From CAG-791 sp000431495 (GTDB lineage: Bacteria > Bacillota > Clostridia > Lachnospirales > Lachnospiraceae), in the NCBI GenBank assembly GCA_052117605.1, contig JBQKIT010000006.1: DNA of 64,000 bases. One strand, written 5' to 3'. How positions within the stretch are numbered: position 1 is the stretch's first letter; every line of letters starts with the position of its first letter. The translations under genes were made by a program, and so were the position numbers. The notes under the pieces were generated by a model, which was not told the DNA's origin, made no database searches, and worked only from the letters and a program-made list of their open reading frames with translations. Shown piece after piece: positions 44,553-53,406 of the stretch.

Positions 44553-44581
44553 TACCGCAATTCCCTGCGAGAATTGCGGTA
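44553..44581 (+). other. perfect 11-bp hairpin
   Basis: TACCGCAATTC (44553-44563), seven-base loop, GAATTGCGGTA (44571-44581). No T-run follows. The remaining bases to 44844 show no gene. Confidence 0.7.
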
Positions 44582-44844
44582 TGGACACAAGAGAGAAACT
44601 TCGATACTATCATAGGTAATTGCATATTTCATCCAGTCTGTGAATGCCGCATAGGGAATCGTATGCGGTCCCGTCTGTTTTCTGTTCTGAATTCACATCC
44701 CATGAAGCTTATGCAAGAAAAACCCATTCATTTGTATAGGCAGAAGCTTCGCACGAGACAGGAAAAATAACTTCGGAGGAGAAACATCGAAGACAAGAAG
44801 GAAAATCGTCAGAAGGCTTCTGCACCAGAAAGAGGAGGCTGACG

Positions 44845-45894
44845 ATGAGTATCGCAGACACAGTGACAAAGCAATATCTTCAGGACAATGAAGTATTCTC
44901 GGATGTGTTCAATTATCAGCTGTTCGATGGAGAGCAGGTCATACATCCCGAAGATCTGACAGAGCTGGATCCTTCCGAGATGCTGGTTCTGTCCGGAAGA
45001 AGCACCAAGGGAAAACAAAGTAAACCGAGGACAAGGAATCTTTTCCGTGATCTGATGAAAAACACGGTAATCCGCAGAGATCAGCATGCTGTGTATCGTC
45101 TGAATCTTGGAACGGAATTGCAGACAAACGTGCATTATGCCATGCCGGTGAGAAATCAGATGTACGATGCGATCGATTACTATGATCAGATTGAGCAGAA
45201 GGTAAAGAGGCACCGAAGAGAAAATAATCCTCCTGCGAACTCATCGGGAGAATTTCTGTCCGGCTTCCGAAAAGAAGACAAACTGATTCCTGTTTTCACA
45301 CTGACGATTTATTTCGGCTCAGATCCATGGGACGGTCCCTTGTGCCTGCATGATATGATGGAACTGAGAGATCCCAGAATGAAACAGCACATTCAGAACT
45401 ATCGGCTGAATCTGATCGAACCGTCAACACTGAGTAAAGACGAGCTGCAGAAGTTTCAGACAAGCTTTCGGGAAGTCATGGGCTACATCAAGTATTCCAA
45501 AAATGCAGATGAACTGCTGGCTTTCACAAAAGACAATCCGCGCATGCTGTTGGAGGTCCGTGCAGCCCGTGTGATCGGAACGATGACAGGAACGAATATT
45601 TCATATGAAGAAGTGAAGGAGGGCAGGATAGATATGTGCAAAGCAATCGAAGATTTGATGCGGACCAGCGAAGAGCAGGGGCATATAGAAGGTCGTAGAG
45701 AAGGTCGAATAGAAGGCCATATAGAAGGAAAAAGAGACGGCCGAAACGAAGAACGCGCAAAGATCCTGGCCTCTCTGGTCAAACTGGTAAAGGAAGGACG
45801 CATGCGTGCAGAGGATGTGGCGGAGACCCTTGAGGTGCCGCTGGAAGAAGTCCTTGCTGCAGCCGGGGCCCGCGAGGCGAAGATGCCGGAATAG
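44845..45894 (+). CDS. Rpn-family recombination-promoting nuclease/putative transposase
   Basis: Rpn proteins are PD-(D/E)XK nucleases that promote RecA-independent recombination. The 349-residue protein has the common N-terminal layout ('DNEVFSDVFNYQLFDGEQVI'), 'HYAMPVRNQMYDAIDYYDQI', 'PVFTLTIYFGSDPWDGPLCL', and a C-terminal hydrophilic tail with short repeats (IEGRREGR type) followed by a helix-turn-like end. AGAGGAGG precedes the ATG. A related gene is at 53407, and more distant or broken relatives at 46770-48780. Confidence 0.85.
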   Translation: MSIADTVTKQYLQDNEVFSDVFNYQLFDGEQVIHPEDLTELDPSEMLVLSGRSTKGKQSKPRTRNLFRDLMKNTVIRRDQHAVYRLNLGTELQTNVHYAMPVRNQMYDAIDYYDQIEQKVKRHRRENNPPANSSGEFLSGFRKEDKLIPVFTLTIYFGSDPWDGPLCLHDMMELRDPRMKQHIQNYRLNLIEPSTLSKDELQKFQTSFREVMGYIKYSKNADELLAFTKDNPRMLLEVRAARVIGTMTGTNISYEEVKEGRIDMCKAIEDLMRTSEEQGHIEGRREGRIEGHIEGKRDGRNEERAKILASLVKLVKEGRMRAEDVAETLEVPLEEVLAAAGAREAKMPE

Positions 45895-45948
45895 GCAGGC
45901 CTCCTGATAAAGCAGGCATGGCCTCGCAGGATGCAATTTAGCGTCGGG

Positions 45949-46037
45949 ATGCATCCTGATTAGCCGGAAATGTCTCGCAGGGATGATTTCCAGTGCGGAA
46001 ATTCATCCTGATTCAACAGAATAGCTTATCAGGGACG
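45949..46037 (+). repeat. 52-nt hairpin repeats, locus 3
   Basis: One full unit at 45949-46000 and a partial one to about 46037; bases 45911-45948 are a degenerate earlier copy. They follow the Rpn gene directly. Confidence 0.85.
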
Positions 46038-46057
46038 CTCTCTTTCTGCAAAATTGT

Positions 46058-46153
46058 CAAACCAGCACCTGTCCTTCCTGTGGCAAGAGTGTCCCTGCGG
46101 GCACGAAGTTCTGCAGCTACTGCGGGGCTCCGATGAAGCGGAAGAAATTTTAA
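46058..46153 (+). pseudogene. C-terminal zinc-ribbon fragment
   Basis: The frame reads 'QTSTCPSCGKSVPAGTKFC' then 'SYCGAPMKRKKF' and a stop: a CxxC...CxxC zinc ribbon. There is no start codon or binding site, and the 52-nt repeat abuts it, so it looks like the tail of a lost gene. Confidence 0.65.
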
Positions 46154-46226
46154 ATTGATTGAGGGAACTGAGCGGTCCTGAACGGCAATAGTGCCGGATG
46201 GGCGCTTGTTTATGAGGAGGTGTTTT

Positions 46227-46625
46227 ATGTTTTGTCCTAAGTGTGGAACTGAAGTATCCGATGACAAGGCCTTCTGCCCGGAGTGCGGAAATCCCTTGAA
46301 GTCGCAGGCACAGCAAGCTTCCGGAGCTCAGAACGGAGCCAGACCGCATCCGCAGGTGCAGTTTCAGTCAGACACGGTTGTTTTGCCGGACGAATATAAG
46401 CCGATTTCGATGTGGGGGTATTTTGGCTATGAAATTCTGTTCTCCATACCGATCGTTGGTTTTATCGTTTTGATCGTGCTGAGCATCAATGGAAAGAATC
46501 AGAACGTAAAGAATTTTGCCAGATCCTATTTCTGCTTTACCATCATTGTCCTCATTCTGCTCGTGATTCTGCTTGTGACTGTGGCAGGAGCCAGCGCGGG
46601 TGCTGCGTTTGGGGGATATTATTGA
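46227..46625 (+). CDS. zinc-ribbon membrane protein
   Basis: A 132-residue small membrane protein. Residues 1-25 are a zinc ribbon ('MFCPKCGTEVSDDKAFCPEC'), then a Gln/Ala-rich linker, then two hydrophobic helices ('YEILFSIPIVGFIVLIVLSI' and 'FCFTIIVLILLVILLVTVAG') and a Gly/Ala tail. Function is not known; such proteins are common in Firmicutes. The start at 46227 follows GAGGAGG; an ATG at 46191 has no site. A terminator follows. Confidence 0.82.
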   Translation: MFCPKCGTEVSDDKAFCPECGNPLKSQAQQASGAQNGARPHPQVQFQSDTVVLPDEYKPISMWGYFGYEILFSIPIVGFIVLIVLSINGKNQNVKNFARSYFCFTIIVLILLVILLVTVAGASAGAAFGGYY

Positions 46626-46669
46626 TTAAGAACAGGCGACAGATGATCGATCGTCCGAATGCATAAAAA

Positions 46670-46715
46670 GGCCGGCACACCGGAGACCTGACCTCTGGTG
46701 CGCCGACCTCCTTTT
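46670..46715 (+). terminator. intrinsic terminator
   Basis: GGCCGGC-CACC-GAG pairs with CTC-GGTG-GCCG-CC (46670-46708, some mismatches), followed by CCTTTT. Confidence 0.65.
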
Positions 46716-46769
46716 GAGAAGGGTCGTATCAATCCTATGCGCTGTCTGGGCTGTTTCTTTGTATTGATT

Positions 46770-47323
46770 TTACGTGTTGGAGTGAGTCTGAATCCAGTCG
46801 TTTATCTCTTCCTCGTTGAGTCCGGACAGGCTTATGGCATCCGAGAGGGAAAGCTTGCCTTTCTGAACAAGAGAAGAATAGTTGGACGCTCGCTCTTCCC
46901 TGCGCCCTTCTTCACGTCCTTCCTTGCGTCCTTCCTGGCTTCGCGGACCTGCTCCTGCACTTCCCTGCAGAAATCATCTGCGGGAGCATTTCCGTTGATG
47001 AGATTCAGAAAGTTCTTTAACTCCGGAAGGACGGCGTAATCCTCGCCCTTTCGAAGCTCCTGTTCATCCATCATGCACTGATAGTAGCGGGCCCGCCGCG
47101 ATTCGTTCTTCCGGCTCTCCATCTGCATCTCCACATCGAAAACGCGGCCGTTGATTTCGGAATAGACATCATACCGTACGCTTTTCGTTCTGTATGGCCC
47201 GTAGAAGGGTATCTGCGGAGAATGCCGTTCCACTCTGGGAAAGCTTCAGCTCCGGAAAGATCCGCTGCATCAGTTGAAGGAAGGTGTTCTCGTTGCCGTT
47301 ATGGTAATTTTGCTTTTGTCCAT
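46770..47323 (-). pseudogene. broken PD-(D/E)XK nuclease-family transposase (Rpn-like)
   Basis: Three frames must be joined on the minus strand. First, near 47290-47220, 'NENTFLQLMQRIFPELKLSQ'; second, from about 47215, 'RTKSVRYDVYSEINGRVFDVE' and 'ARYYQCMMDEQELRKGEDY', then a jump to 'LKNFLNLINGNAPADDFCRE' which skips the usual middle; third, 46863-46770, 'KGKLSLSDAISLSGLNEEEI' to the stop. So the gene has two frameshifts and an internal deletion. The conserved acidic residues of the nuclease core remain in the second piece. Confidence 0.75.
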
Positions 47324-47805
47324 CTCTGCCTCCTGCATGAAAATGGTGGTGCAGGGGCTTCGTTCGACGTGAATCAGATAGGATCAAGACGTGACCGCGG
47401 CGCTCCGCCGTGCGGCATTCACAGAAATGAACTGTACTATGCAACTGCCTTCAGTATAGCAGAAAAAGTGGGAGGTTCCAATGCAGATGCTTTTTCTGTC
47501 TGACGGGTAACTCCGGGCATTTGCTGCCGCTCAAAACCCTTGTTTGCCGCCGGAATCCTTAAAAATACCCGCAAAAACGTCAGAATATACAAAATAGCCC
47601 CAGAATCCTTATCAAAAATAGCAACTGGTGATATGTACACTTGCCTGTTATAATGCAGGCAAGTGCATATCTTGTTTCATTCAGAAACGCCGCAGGAAGT
47701 CTGCGGACAAGTCTTTTACTCGAATCTCAGCCGCATCGAACGAAACGTATGCATGTCCGTAATCATCGGAGTAGTAGTTGGCATGTTTCGGGAAGAATCG
47801 TGAAA

Positions 47806-48780
47806 ATGCAGAAGAAGATGAATCAGAGAGAACGCAGAATGCATCTGTTTCAGGTGCTTTTCGGGTCGGAAGATCGGAAAGATCTTGCGCTGGAGCTGTG
47901 CCGCGCAATGGGACATATGGACGACTGTAATCCGGAGGATATTGAAATCCGGATCGTCGAGGATTTTATCTTCATAGAAAGAAAAAGGGAGTTTCTGATC
48001 CTTTTTGAAAATCTGAACCTGCATGAAACGACGGATCCGGGGAAACAGGACCTGCCGCTGAAACTTCTTTGGTGTGCAGCACTGTTGTATGAGATGTACC
48101 TTTGCTTCTGCGATCGGAAAAATATCATGAATGAGAAGACGGAGCTTCCATCGCTAAGGCTTGTGGTGCTGCATCACGGACGGAATGGAGAGCCGGCGAA
48201 CCGGATTCTGAAGCTGAGCGAGCTGTTTGCAAAGTGCTGCTGGGAGTCGGAGTCTGACCTCGAGACGCAGGTTCATATCCTGAATGTCGATTACAAAAGC
48301 GGCGCAAGAATTTTGGAAGAATGTAAGCCGCTTCGTGACTATTCCTTCCTGGTGGAAGCGTATCGCAGCGGGAGACCGGGGAAAGGAGATGTGCGGGCAG
48401 TCAACGATGCTATTGATGAAATGGAGGAAGGCCCTGTTCGTGACTATCTGAAAGCCCGCCGGAGTGAGGTAATTGGTATGCTGATTACAGAATATGATGA
48501 GGAAAGAGCAGAACAGCGCCTGTATCAGAAGGCATGGGAGGATGGCCAGAAGGACGGAATGGAAGCCGGGCTGAGAGAAGGCCTGATGGAAGGCATGGAG
48601 AAGGGAAGAACGGCAGGATTGCAGGAAGGGCATTTTGCCGGACTGAAGGAAGGCGAGCGCAAGGGTGCGCTGAAAACACTGTATTATCTTGTGACAAGAG
48701 GGACCATGACTCTGCAGATGGCTGCGGACTGCGCCGGGATGAGTGTTGCGGAATTCAAACGCAGATGCAGGAGAATATGA
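47806..48780 (+). CDS. divergent Rpn-like nuclease family protein
   Basis: A 324-residue protein related to the Rpn/PD-(D/E)XK transposase family: 'LALELCRAMGHMDDCNPEDI', 'LPLKLLWCAALLYEMYL', 'VHILNVDYKSGARILEECKP', 'LRDYSFLVEAYRSG', then a Glu/Gly-rich tail ('EDGQKDGMEAGLREGLMEGM'). Where relatives have a D...LNLYEHQ active-site stretch, this one reads 'ENLNLHETT', so nuclease residues may be changed. The start at 47806 has GGGAAG upstream; in-frame codons upstream to 47641 lack a site. It could be a domesticated or decaying copy. Confidence 0.65.
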   Translation: MQKKMNQRERRMHLFQVLFGSEDRKDLALELCRAMGHMDDCNPEDIEIRIVEDFIFIERKREFLILFENLNLHETTDPGKQDLPLKLLWCAALLYEMYLCFCDRKNIMNEKTELPSLRLVVLHHGRNGEPANRILKLSELFAKCCWESESDLETQVHILNVDYKSGARILEECKPLRDYSFLVEAYRSGRPGKGDVRAVNDAIDEMEEGPVRDYLKARRSEVIGMLITEYDEERAEQRLYQKAWEDGQKDGMEAGLREGLMEGMEKGRTAGLQEGHFAGLKEGERKGALKTLYYLVTRGTMTLQMAADCAGMSVAEFKRRCRRI

Positions 48781-48820
48781 AGTCGGAAGAGTTGGAGCAG
48801 ATGGATTGTGAAATGAAATC

Positions 48821-48852
48821 AGGGCGCTGCCTCCTTCCGGAGACAACGCCCT
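48821..48852. other. hairpin between convergent genes
   Basis: AGGGCG pairs with CGCCCT with an inner CTCC/GGAG stem. T-run is poor on both sides, so a terminator is possible but weak. Confidence 0.45.
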
Positions 48853-48926
48853 TAGCTGAAATAAAGTGAAAACAGAAATTGATTTTCAAAATGGACCGGT
48901 GAGCTAGTCTGTGGTTTATCTGTGTT

Positions 48927-49583
48927 TTATCCGCGGACGGACTTTACGATCTCAGCAGCTTCGCGAACCTTAGCGGTGATCTCATCCCACTGGCCGGCCT
49001 TGATCATGTCGCCCTTTACCATCCAGGAGCCGCCTGCGCAGAAGATCTTGCTGTTCTGCAGATACTCGGTGACGTTGGAAGCGCTGATGCCGCCGGTAGG
49101 CATAACCTTCAGAGAGGTAAGCGCAGCGGTGATTGCCTTGATCATCTTCAGGCCGCCGGAGAGCTCTGCCGGGAAGAATTTCACATGATCGAGGCCAAGG
49201 TTCATGGCAGCGATCATTTCGGAAGGAGACTGTGTGCCGGGGCAGACAGGGATGTCCTTCTCAAGGCAGTACTTCACGATAGCAGGATCGAATCCGGGAG
49301 AAACGATGAACTTCGCGCCGGCTGCTGCAGCACGGTCAACCTGATCAATGGTCAGGACGGTTCCTGCTCCGACAAGAAGATCAGGATACTTCTCTGCCAT
49401 GATGCGGATCGACTCCTCTGCGGCGTCGGTGCGGAAGGTAACTTCTGCTGCCGGAAGTCCGCCCTCTACGAGGCACTTTCCAAGAGGCTCTGCATCCTTT
49501 ACATCGTTCAGAACAACAACCGGAATGATTCCGATCTCTTCAAATTTCTTAAATACGGCTTCTGCCTTAGCTGAATTTGCCAT
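48927..49583 (-). CDS. eda: 2-dehydro-3-deoxyphosphogluconate aldolase
   Basis: Splits KDPG into pyruvate and glyceraldehyde 3-phosphate. The 218-residue class I aldolase has 'GIIPVVVLNDVKDAEPLGKC', 'AAEVTFRTDAAEESI' (catalytic Glu/Arg region), 'VGAGTVLTIDQVDRAAAAGA', 'KFIVSPGFDPAI' and the Schiff-base Lys in 'GLDHVKFFPAELSGG', with phosphate-binding 'PTGGIS'. AGGAGGA precedes the ATG. It is 64 bases downstream of kdgK and surely in the same operon. Confidence 0.95.
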   Translation of the reverse strand: MANSAKAEAVFKKFEEIGIIPVVVLNDVKDAEPLGKCLVEGGLPAAEVTFRTDAAEESIRIMAEKYPDLLVGAGTVLTIDQVDRAAAAGAKFIVSPGFDPAIVKYCLEKDIPVCPGTQSPSEMIAAMNLGLDHVKFFPAELSGGLKMIKAITAALTSLKVMPTGGISASNVTEYLQNSKIFCAGGSWMVKGDMIKAGQWDEITAKVREAAEIVKSVRG

Positions 49584-49647
49584 GGTAAAAATCCTCCTAC
49601 TATAGGTTTTGTGGTGAATTCTGTATTTGCTGTTTCCTGTGCAGTGA

Positions 49648-50745
49648 TCAGCGCTTTACGCGTGCGCCTGCGCCGCCCATCAGGCCTTCTACTTCATCGA
49701 TGGAAGCCATGGAGGTGTCGCCGGGGGTAGTCATAGCCAGTGCGCCGTGAGCTGCACCGTAGTTGACAGCCTTCTCCGGATCCTGAGTGGTCATCAGACC
49801 GTAAACAAGGCCGGATGCGAAGGAATCGCCGCCGCCGACGCGGTCCATGATCTCAAGTCCGTTGTACTCCTTGGACTGATAGATCTCGCCGTCTGCCCAG
49901 CAGATTGCCTTCCAGTCATTGACGGTAGCGGTCTTTACGGTACGAAGGGTGGTTGCGATTGCCTTGAAGTTCGGATAAACCTCCGCAGCATGATCGATCA
50001 TCTTCTTATAGCCGTCGATGTTGAGCTTCTTCAATCCGGCATCCTGTCCCTCGATCTGCAGGCCGAGGCAGGCAGTGAAGTCTTCTTCGTTTCCGATCAT
50101 GACGTCAACGTACTTCGCGATTTCCTTGTTGACCTCCTGGCACTTCTCAAGGCCGCCGATTGCGGACCACATGGAAGGACGATAGTTCAGGTCATAGGAA
50201 ACGAGAGTGCCGTACTTCTTCGCGGTCTTGATGGCCTCGATGACGGTCTCGCAGCTCTGCTCGGAGAGAGCAGCGTAAATTCCGCCGGTGTGGAGCCAGC
50301 GTGCACCAAGCTCACCGAAGATGTGCTCGAAGTTCAGATCCTCAGGAGTAGCCTGGGAGATTGCGGTGTTCGCACGGTCGGAGCAACCGACTGCGCCGCG
50401 TACGCCAAAGCCGCGCTCTGTGAAGTTCAGACCATTGCGGCAGATGCGGCTGATTCCATCGGTCTTCTTCCAGTAAATCAGGGAAGTATCCACACCGCCC
50501 TGCTCGATGAAATCCTTCATCAGACGGCCAACTTCGTTGTCTGCAAAAGCAGTGATAACGGCGGTGTTCATGCCGAAGCACTTGTGCAGGCCGCGGATAA
50601 CGTTGTATTCTCCGCCGCCTTCCCATGCACGGAAGCTGCGAGCAGTGCGGATGCGGCCTTCACCGGGATCCAGTCGAAGCATAACCTCGCCGAGGGATAC
50701 GGCATCATACTTGCAGTCCTTGCGATCTTTCAGATTCAGTTCCAT
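49648..50745 (-). CDS. kdgK: 2-dehydro-3-deoxygluconokinase
   Basis: Phosphorylates KDG to KDPG with ATP. The 365-residue PfkB-family kinase has 'GEVMLRLDPGEGRI', 'WEGGGEYNVIRGL' (substrate), 'VSYDLNYRPSMWS', and the C-terminal anion hole and base in 'DRVGGGDSFASGLVYGL'. Length is at the upper end for the family. With eda it converts KDG from uronates to central metabolites. It is transcribed from the divergent regulatory region shared with the IclR gene. Confidence 0.94.
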   Translation of the reverse strand: MELNLKDRKDCKYDAVSLGEVMLRLDPGEGRIRTARSFRAWEGGGEYNVIRGLHKCFGMNTAVITAFADNEVGRLMKDFIEQGGVDTSLIYWKKTDGISRICRNGLNFTERGFGVRGAVGCSDRANTAISQATPEDLNFEHIFGELGARWLHTGGIYAALSEQSCETVIEAIKTAKKYGTLVSYDLNYRPSMWSAIGGLEKCQEVNKEIAKYVDVMIGNEEDFTACLGLQIEGQDAGLKKLNIDGYKKMIDHAAEVYPNFKAIATTLRTVKTATVNDWKAICWADGEIYQSKEYNGLEIMDRVGGGDSFASGLVYGLMTTQDPEKAVNYGAAHGALAMTTPGDTSMASIDEVEGLMGGAGARVKR

Positions 50746-50822
50746 GACATTTTCCTTTCAAGTCAGGTGGTGTTTGGTGCTGCTTTTTTTGTTTCCATAG
50801 GTTCCAATTGAGAAACTCATGG

Positions 50823-50855
50823 GTTTCACAATATGGAACTTTGTTCCACAATATG
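50823..50855 (-). promoter_or_regulatory. IclR/KdgR-type operators downstream of the kdgK promoter
   Basis: GTTTCACAATATGGAAC (50823-50839) is a near-perfect palindrome; its complement differs by one base from the site at the regulator promoter (51034-51050). A weaker copy starts at 50843, and TGGAACTTTGTTCCA (50834-50848) is itself a perfect palindrome. They lie just after the kdgK start site. Confidence 0.72.
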
Positions 50856-50871
50856 ATATTTCCTGATCCTT

Positions 50872-50899
50872 ATTATAGAGACGCAGATAAGGAAGTCAA
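50872..50899 (-). promoter_or_regulatory. sigma-A promoter for kdgK-eda
   Basis: On the minus strand TTGACT (50899-50894), 16-nt spacer, TATAAT (50877-50872); start near 50865. Confidence 0.82.
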
Positions 50900-51004
50900 G
50901 ACGGGGGAGGAAGAAAATGATTGAAAAAATGCATTGAAAATTCCATTAAAAATCCATTGATGGATCGGGACTTGGCGGGAGCGGTATAAATTCAGATGTA
51001 AAGC

Positions 51005-51033
51005 TTGCTAAGGAAAAGAGAAAATGATATTAT
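51005..51033 (+). promoter_or_regulatory. sigma-A promoter for the IclR regulator
   Basis: TTGCTA (51005-51010), 17-nt spacer, TATTAT (51028-51033). The operator overlaps the predicted start site, which implies autorepression. Confidence 0.65.
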
Positions 51034-51051
51034 GTTCCATATTATGAAACA
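51033..51051 (+). promoter_or_regulatory. IclR/KdgR-type operator at the regulator promoter
   Basis: TGTTCCATATTATGAAACA is a 19-nt palindrome with one mismatch, at the predicted start site of the IclR gene. Confidence 0.72.
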
Positions 51052-51071
51052 CATATCATGGAGAAGCCAAT

Positions 51072-51977
51072 ATGGAAGAAATGAAAAGAACAGAACCCGG
51101 TAATCCGGAAATGACTTCCGGGAATGCTGCATCGGGGCAGAATGCTGCGCCGGGCCAGAACCAGGATCAGAGCCGGAATGCTGCACTGGGCCAGGATGCC
51201 GCCCTGAGCCAGAATTCGAATCAGAACCCGATTCAGGTGGCGGAACGCTTATTTGGTGCGCTGGAATATCTTGTGCGGAACGGGCAGAGCTCTCTGACCG
51301 AGCTGACGCAGGCTTTGCATTTAAATAAGAGCACAACCCACCGGATTCTTGCATCACTCCAGTGCATGGATTATGTGCGGCAGGATCCTGAGAGCGGCCG
51401 GTATGAGGCAACCTTCAAGCTGGTGGATCTTGCTGACCGACTGATGGAGCAGGTGGATGTGGCACAGATGGCCCGGCCTCATCTGAAGCATCTGGCAGCC
51501 AGGGTGAAGGAGACGGTTCATTTTGTGGAACGGGACGGAAGCGAAGTAATCTATATTGATAAGGTAGATCCCTACGATCACAGCATTCGCATGACCTCAC
51601 ACATCGGGAGCCGGATGCCGTTTTACCGCTCCGGCGTCGGCAAGGCTATGGCGGCCAACATGAGTGATCCGGAAATCAGAACACTCTGGGAGAACTGTAC
51701 GATCGAGCGGAGGACCGCCTATACGATCACCAACCTGGATGAATTTATGGATGAAATTGCAGAAGTCCGCCGGAAGGGCTATGCACTCGATAACGAGGAA
51801 AATGAGGCGGGCGTCCGCTGCATTGCAGCGGCGCTTTCGCTGGATGGGGGGTCGCGGTACGCATTTTCCATCTCGGTTCCCATCAGCCGCATGGACAATG
51901 ACCGCATCCGGGAGCTTTCGGGAATCGTGCTTGCCGTCAAGGCAGAGATGGATGCGGAGCTTGCAGGCAGAAGCTGA
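51072..51977 (+). CDS. IclR-family regulator, probable KdgR
   Basis: The 301-residue protein has an extra N-terminal low-complexity stretch of about 50 residues (Asn/Ala/Gln/Gly repeats), a winged helix-turn-helix at about 52-112 ('SLTELTQALHLNKSTTHRIL'), and the IclR effector domain ('VHFVERDGSEVIYIDKVDP', 'MPFYRSGVGKAMAANM', 'GYALDNEENEAGVRCIAAAL', 'YAFSISVPISRM'). GGAGAAG precedes the ATG. Placed divergently from kdgK-eda with shared operators, it most likely represses the KDG pathway and senses KDG or a related acid (inference). Confidence 0.9.
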   Translation: MEEMKRTEPGNPEMTSGNAASGQNAAPGQNQDQSRNAALGQDAALSQNSNQNPIQVAERLFGALEYLVRNGQSSLTELTQALHLNKSTTHRILASLQCMDYVRQDPESGRYEATFKLVDLADRLMEQVDVAQMARPHLKHLAARVKETVHFVERDGSEVIYIDKVDPYDHSIRMTSHIGSRMPFYRSGVGKAMAANMSDPEIRTLWENCTIERRTAYTITNLDEFMDEIAEVRRKGYALDNEENEAGVRCIAAALSLDGGSRYAFSISVPISRMDNDRIRELSGIVLAVKAEMDAELAGRS

Positions 51978-52053
51978 GGCTGGGGCTTATTGGCGGAAGC
52001 TGAGGCAGGAGCTTTCGGGGTGCAAGACTGCCGGGATGCTTTCTGGTGGCGGA

Positions 52054-52147
52054 ATGCATCCTGATTTGGAGGAAGTGTTTGGCAGGGATGATTTCCGGCG
52101 GAGAGATTCATCCTGATTCGATAGAAATGTCTTGCCGGGATGAATTG
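52054..52147 (+). repeat. 52-nt hairpin repeats, locus 4
   Basis: One unit at 52054-52105 and a partial one at 52106-52147, after a degenerate piece near 52030. They follow the IclR gene. Confidence 0.85.
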
Positions 52148-52228
52148 GACATTTTTCCTGGATTGCATCATAGATCGTCGGACTTGAAAAATCGTGAAAG
52201 CACAGGCAATGCGGTGATGAAATAATAG

Positions 52229-52257
52229 TTGACTATGTGTTCTATAAATGATATAAC
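52229..52257 (+). promoter_or_regulatory. sigma-A promoter for the DnaJ-like gene
   Basis: TTGACT (52229-52234), 17-nt spacer, TATAAC (52252-52257); start near 52264. No CIRCE element is seen. Confidence 0.75.
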
Positions 52258-52282
52258 AGACAATGAAATAAGGAATGATACT

Positions 52283-52317
52283 GCGGCGGAAGGAACTCGT
52301 TCCTGACCGCCGCTTTT
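52283..52317 (+). promoter_or_regulatory. leader hairpin with short T-run before DnaJ-like gene
   Basis: GCGGCGG...AGGAAC pairs with GTTCCT...CCGCCGC (52283-52313), followed by TTTT. It starts about 20 bases into the predicted transcript and could be an attenuator or a stability element. Confidence 0.6.
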
Positions 52318-52352
52318 GCTGATATAGATTGAAGATGAAGGAGGTGCCTTCT

Positions 52353-53174
52353 ATGAAAAGAGATTTTTATGAAGTTCTTGGCGTGGACAGAAACGCGGAT
52401 GACAAGAAAATTAAGACGGCATACCGGAAGCTTGCGAAGAAATATCATCCGGATATGAATCCGAATGATGAGAATGCGAAGAAGAAATTTGAAGAGGTCG
52501 GAGAGGCTTATGCGGTCCTTTCGGATCCTGAGAAGCGGAAAATGTATGATCAGTTCGGCATGGCTGCATTTGACCAGACTGCAGGCGGAGGAGCTGGCCA
52601 GGGCGGCTTCTCGGGCTTTGGCGGCGGAAAAGGCGGCAAATTTTACCGCTCTCCGGATGGAAGTACGACCTATTACACCACAGGCGACATGGGCGATATG
52701 GGGGACATGGGTGACATTTTTGAAAATCTGTTCGGCGGAGGCTTCGGAAAAGGAAGCGGTGCGACGTTCCATTCGTCCTTCGGAGGTTCCGGAAGATCGC
52801 AGGGCGGGAGTTGGACGTCGGGAGCATCGTCTGCGCAGGGCGGGGGCTCGGCTTCCGGGCCTTCCGCAGCACAGACCGGTGATCGGACCACTACGGTTCG
52901 GGTTCCGTTTATCACGGCCTGCCTTGGCGGCGAAGCTCCGGTCAACACGGGAAGCGGCCGTATCATGGTGAAGATTCCTGCCGGGATGCAGTCCGGTGCG
53001 AAGATCCGGATTCGCGGCAAGGGAATGCCTTCGGGAGCCAATCCTTCCGTAAAGGGAGACCTGTATGTTGTGGTCGAGGTTATTGTGCCGAAGAATCTTA
53101 GTCCGGAAGCGGTGGAGAAGCTCAAGGAATTCGAGGGAGCCTGCTACCGCAGCAAGGCAGGCGGAGCAGCGTAA
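52353..53174 (+). CDS. DnaJ/CbpA-like J-domain chaperone
   Basis: J-domain proteins stimulate DnaK. The 273-residue protein has the J-domain at 1-65 with HPD at 32-34, a Gly/Phe-rich region, a linker with Asp-Met-Gly repeats ('YTTGDMGDMGDMGDI'), and one C-terminal substrate-binding domain ('VRVPFITACLGGEAPVN', 'VKIPAGMQSGAKIRIRGKGM'). The zinc-finger of classic DnaJ is absent and the second C-terminal domain is missing, so it is a short class B type. AGGAGG precedes the ATG at 52353. A terminator follows. Confidence 0.9.
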   Translation: MKRDFYEVLGVDRNADDKKIKTAYRKLAKKYHPDMNPNDENAKKKFEEVGEAYAVLSDPEKRKMYDQFGMAAFDQTAGGGAGQGGFSGFGGGKGGKFYRSPDGSTTYYTTGDMGDMGDMGDIFENLFGGGFGKGSGATFHSSFGGSGRSQGGSWTSGASSAQGGGSASGPSAAQTGDRTTTVRVPFITACLGGEAPVNTGSGRIMVKIPAGMQSGAKIRIRGKGMPSGANPSVKGDLYVVVEVIVPKNLSPEAVEKLKEFEGACYRSKAGGAA

Positions 53175-53220
53175 ATATTGCAGAAAGGCAGGCGGAACTG
53201 CTTTGTCTGTCAATCGGTGT

Positions 53221-53256
53221 AATCCCTTGAAGCCATAATGGTTTCAAGGGATTTTT
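53221..53256 (+). terminator. intrinsic terminator after DnaJ-like gene
   Basis: AATCCCTTGAA pairs with TTCAAGGGATT (inner CC/GG as well), followed by five Ts. Confidence 0.88.
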
Positions 53257-53406
53257 GCTGCTGTTTATTGCCGTTCATTATTTCTGAATGGAATAGAAGC
53301 GTTTTTTGCCTGGTTCAGTGAAGAATGAAAATGTTTCCTTTGAGGTACTCTGTTTTGGTACAATATAGGAGCATAGCGGGGTCCCGGAGAGAAAGCTGAG
53401 GGAAAC

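Noticed and set aside
51033..51051. Fur- or PerR-type box
   Set aside because: AT-rich palindrome, but the near-identical copy at the kdgK promoter and the IclR neighbour explain it better.
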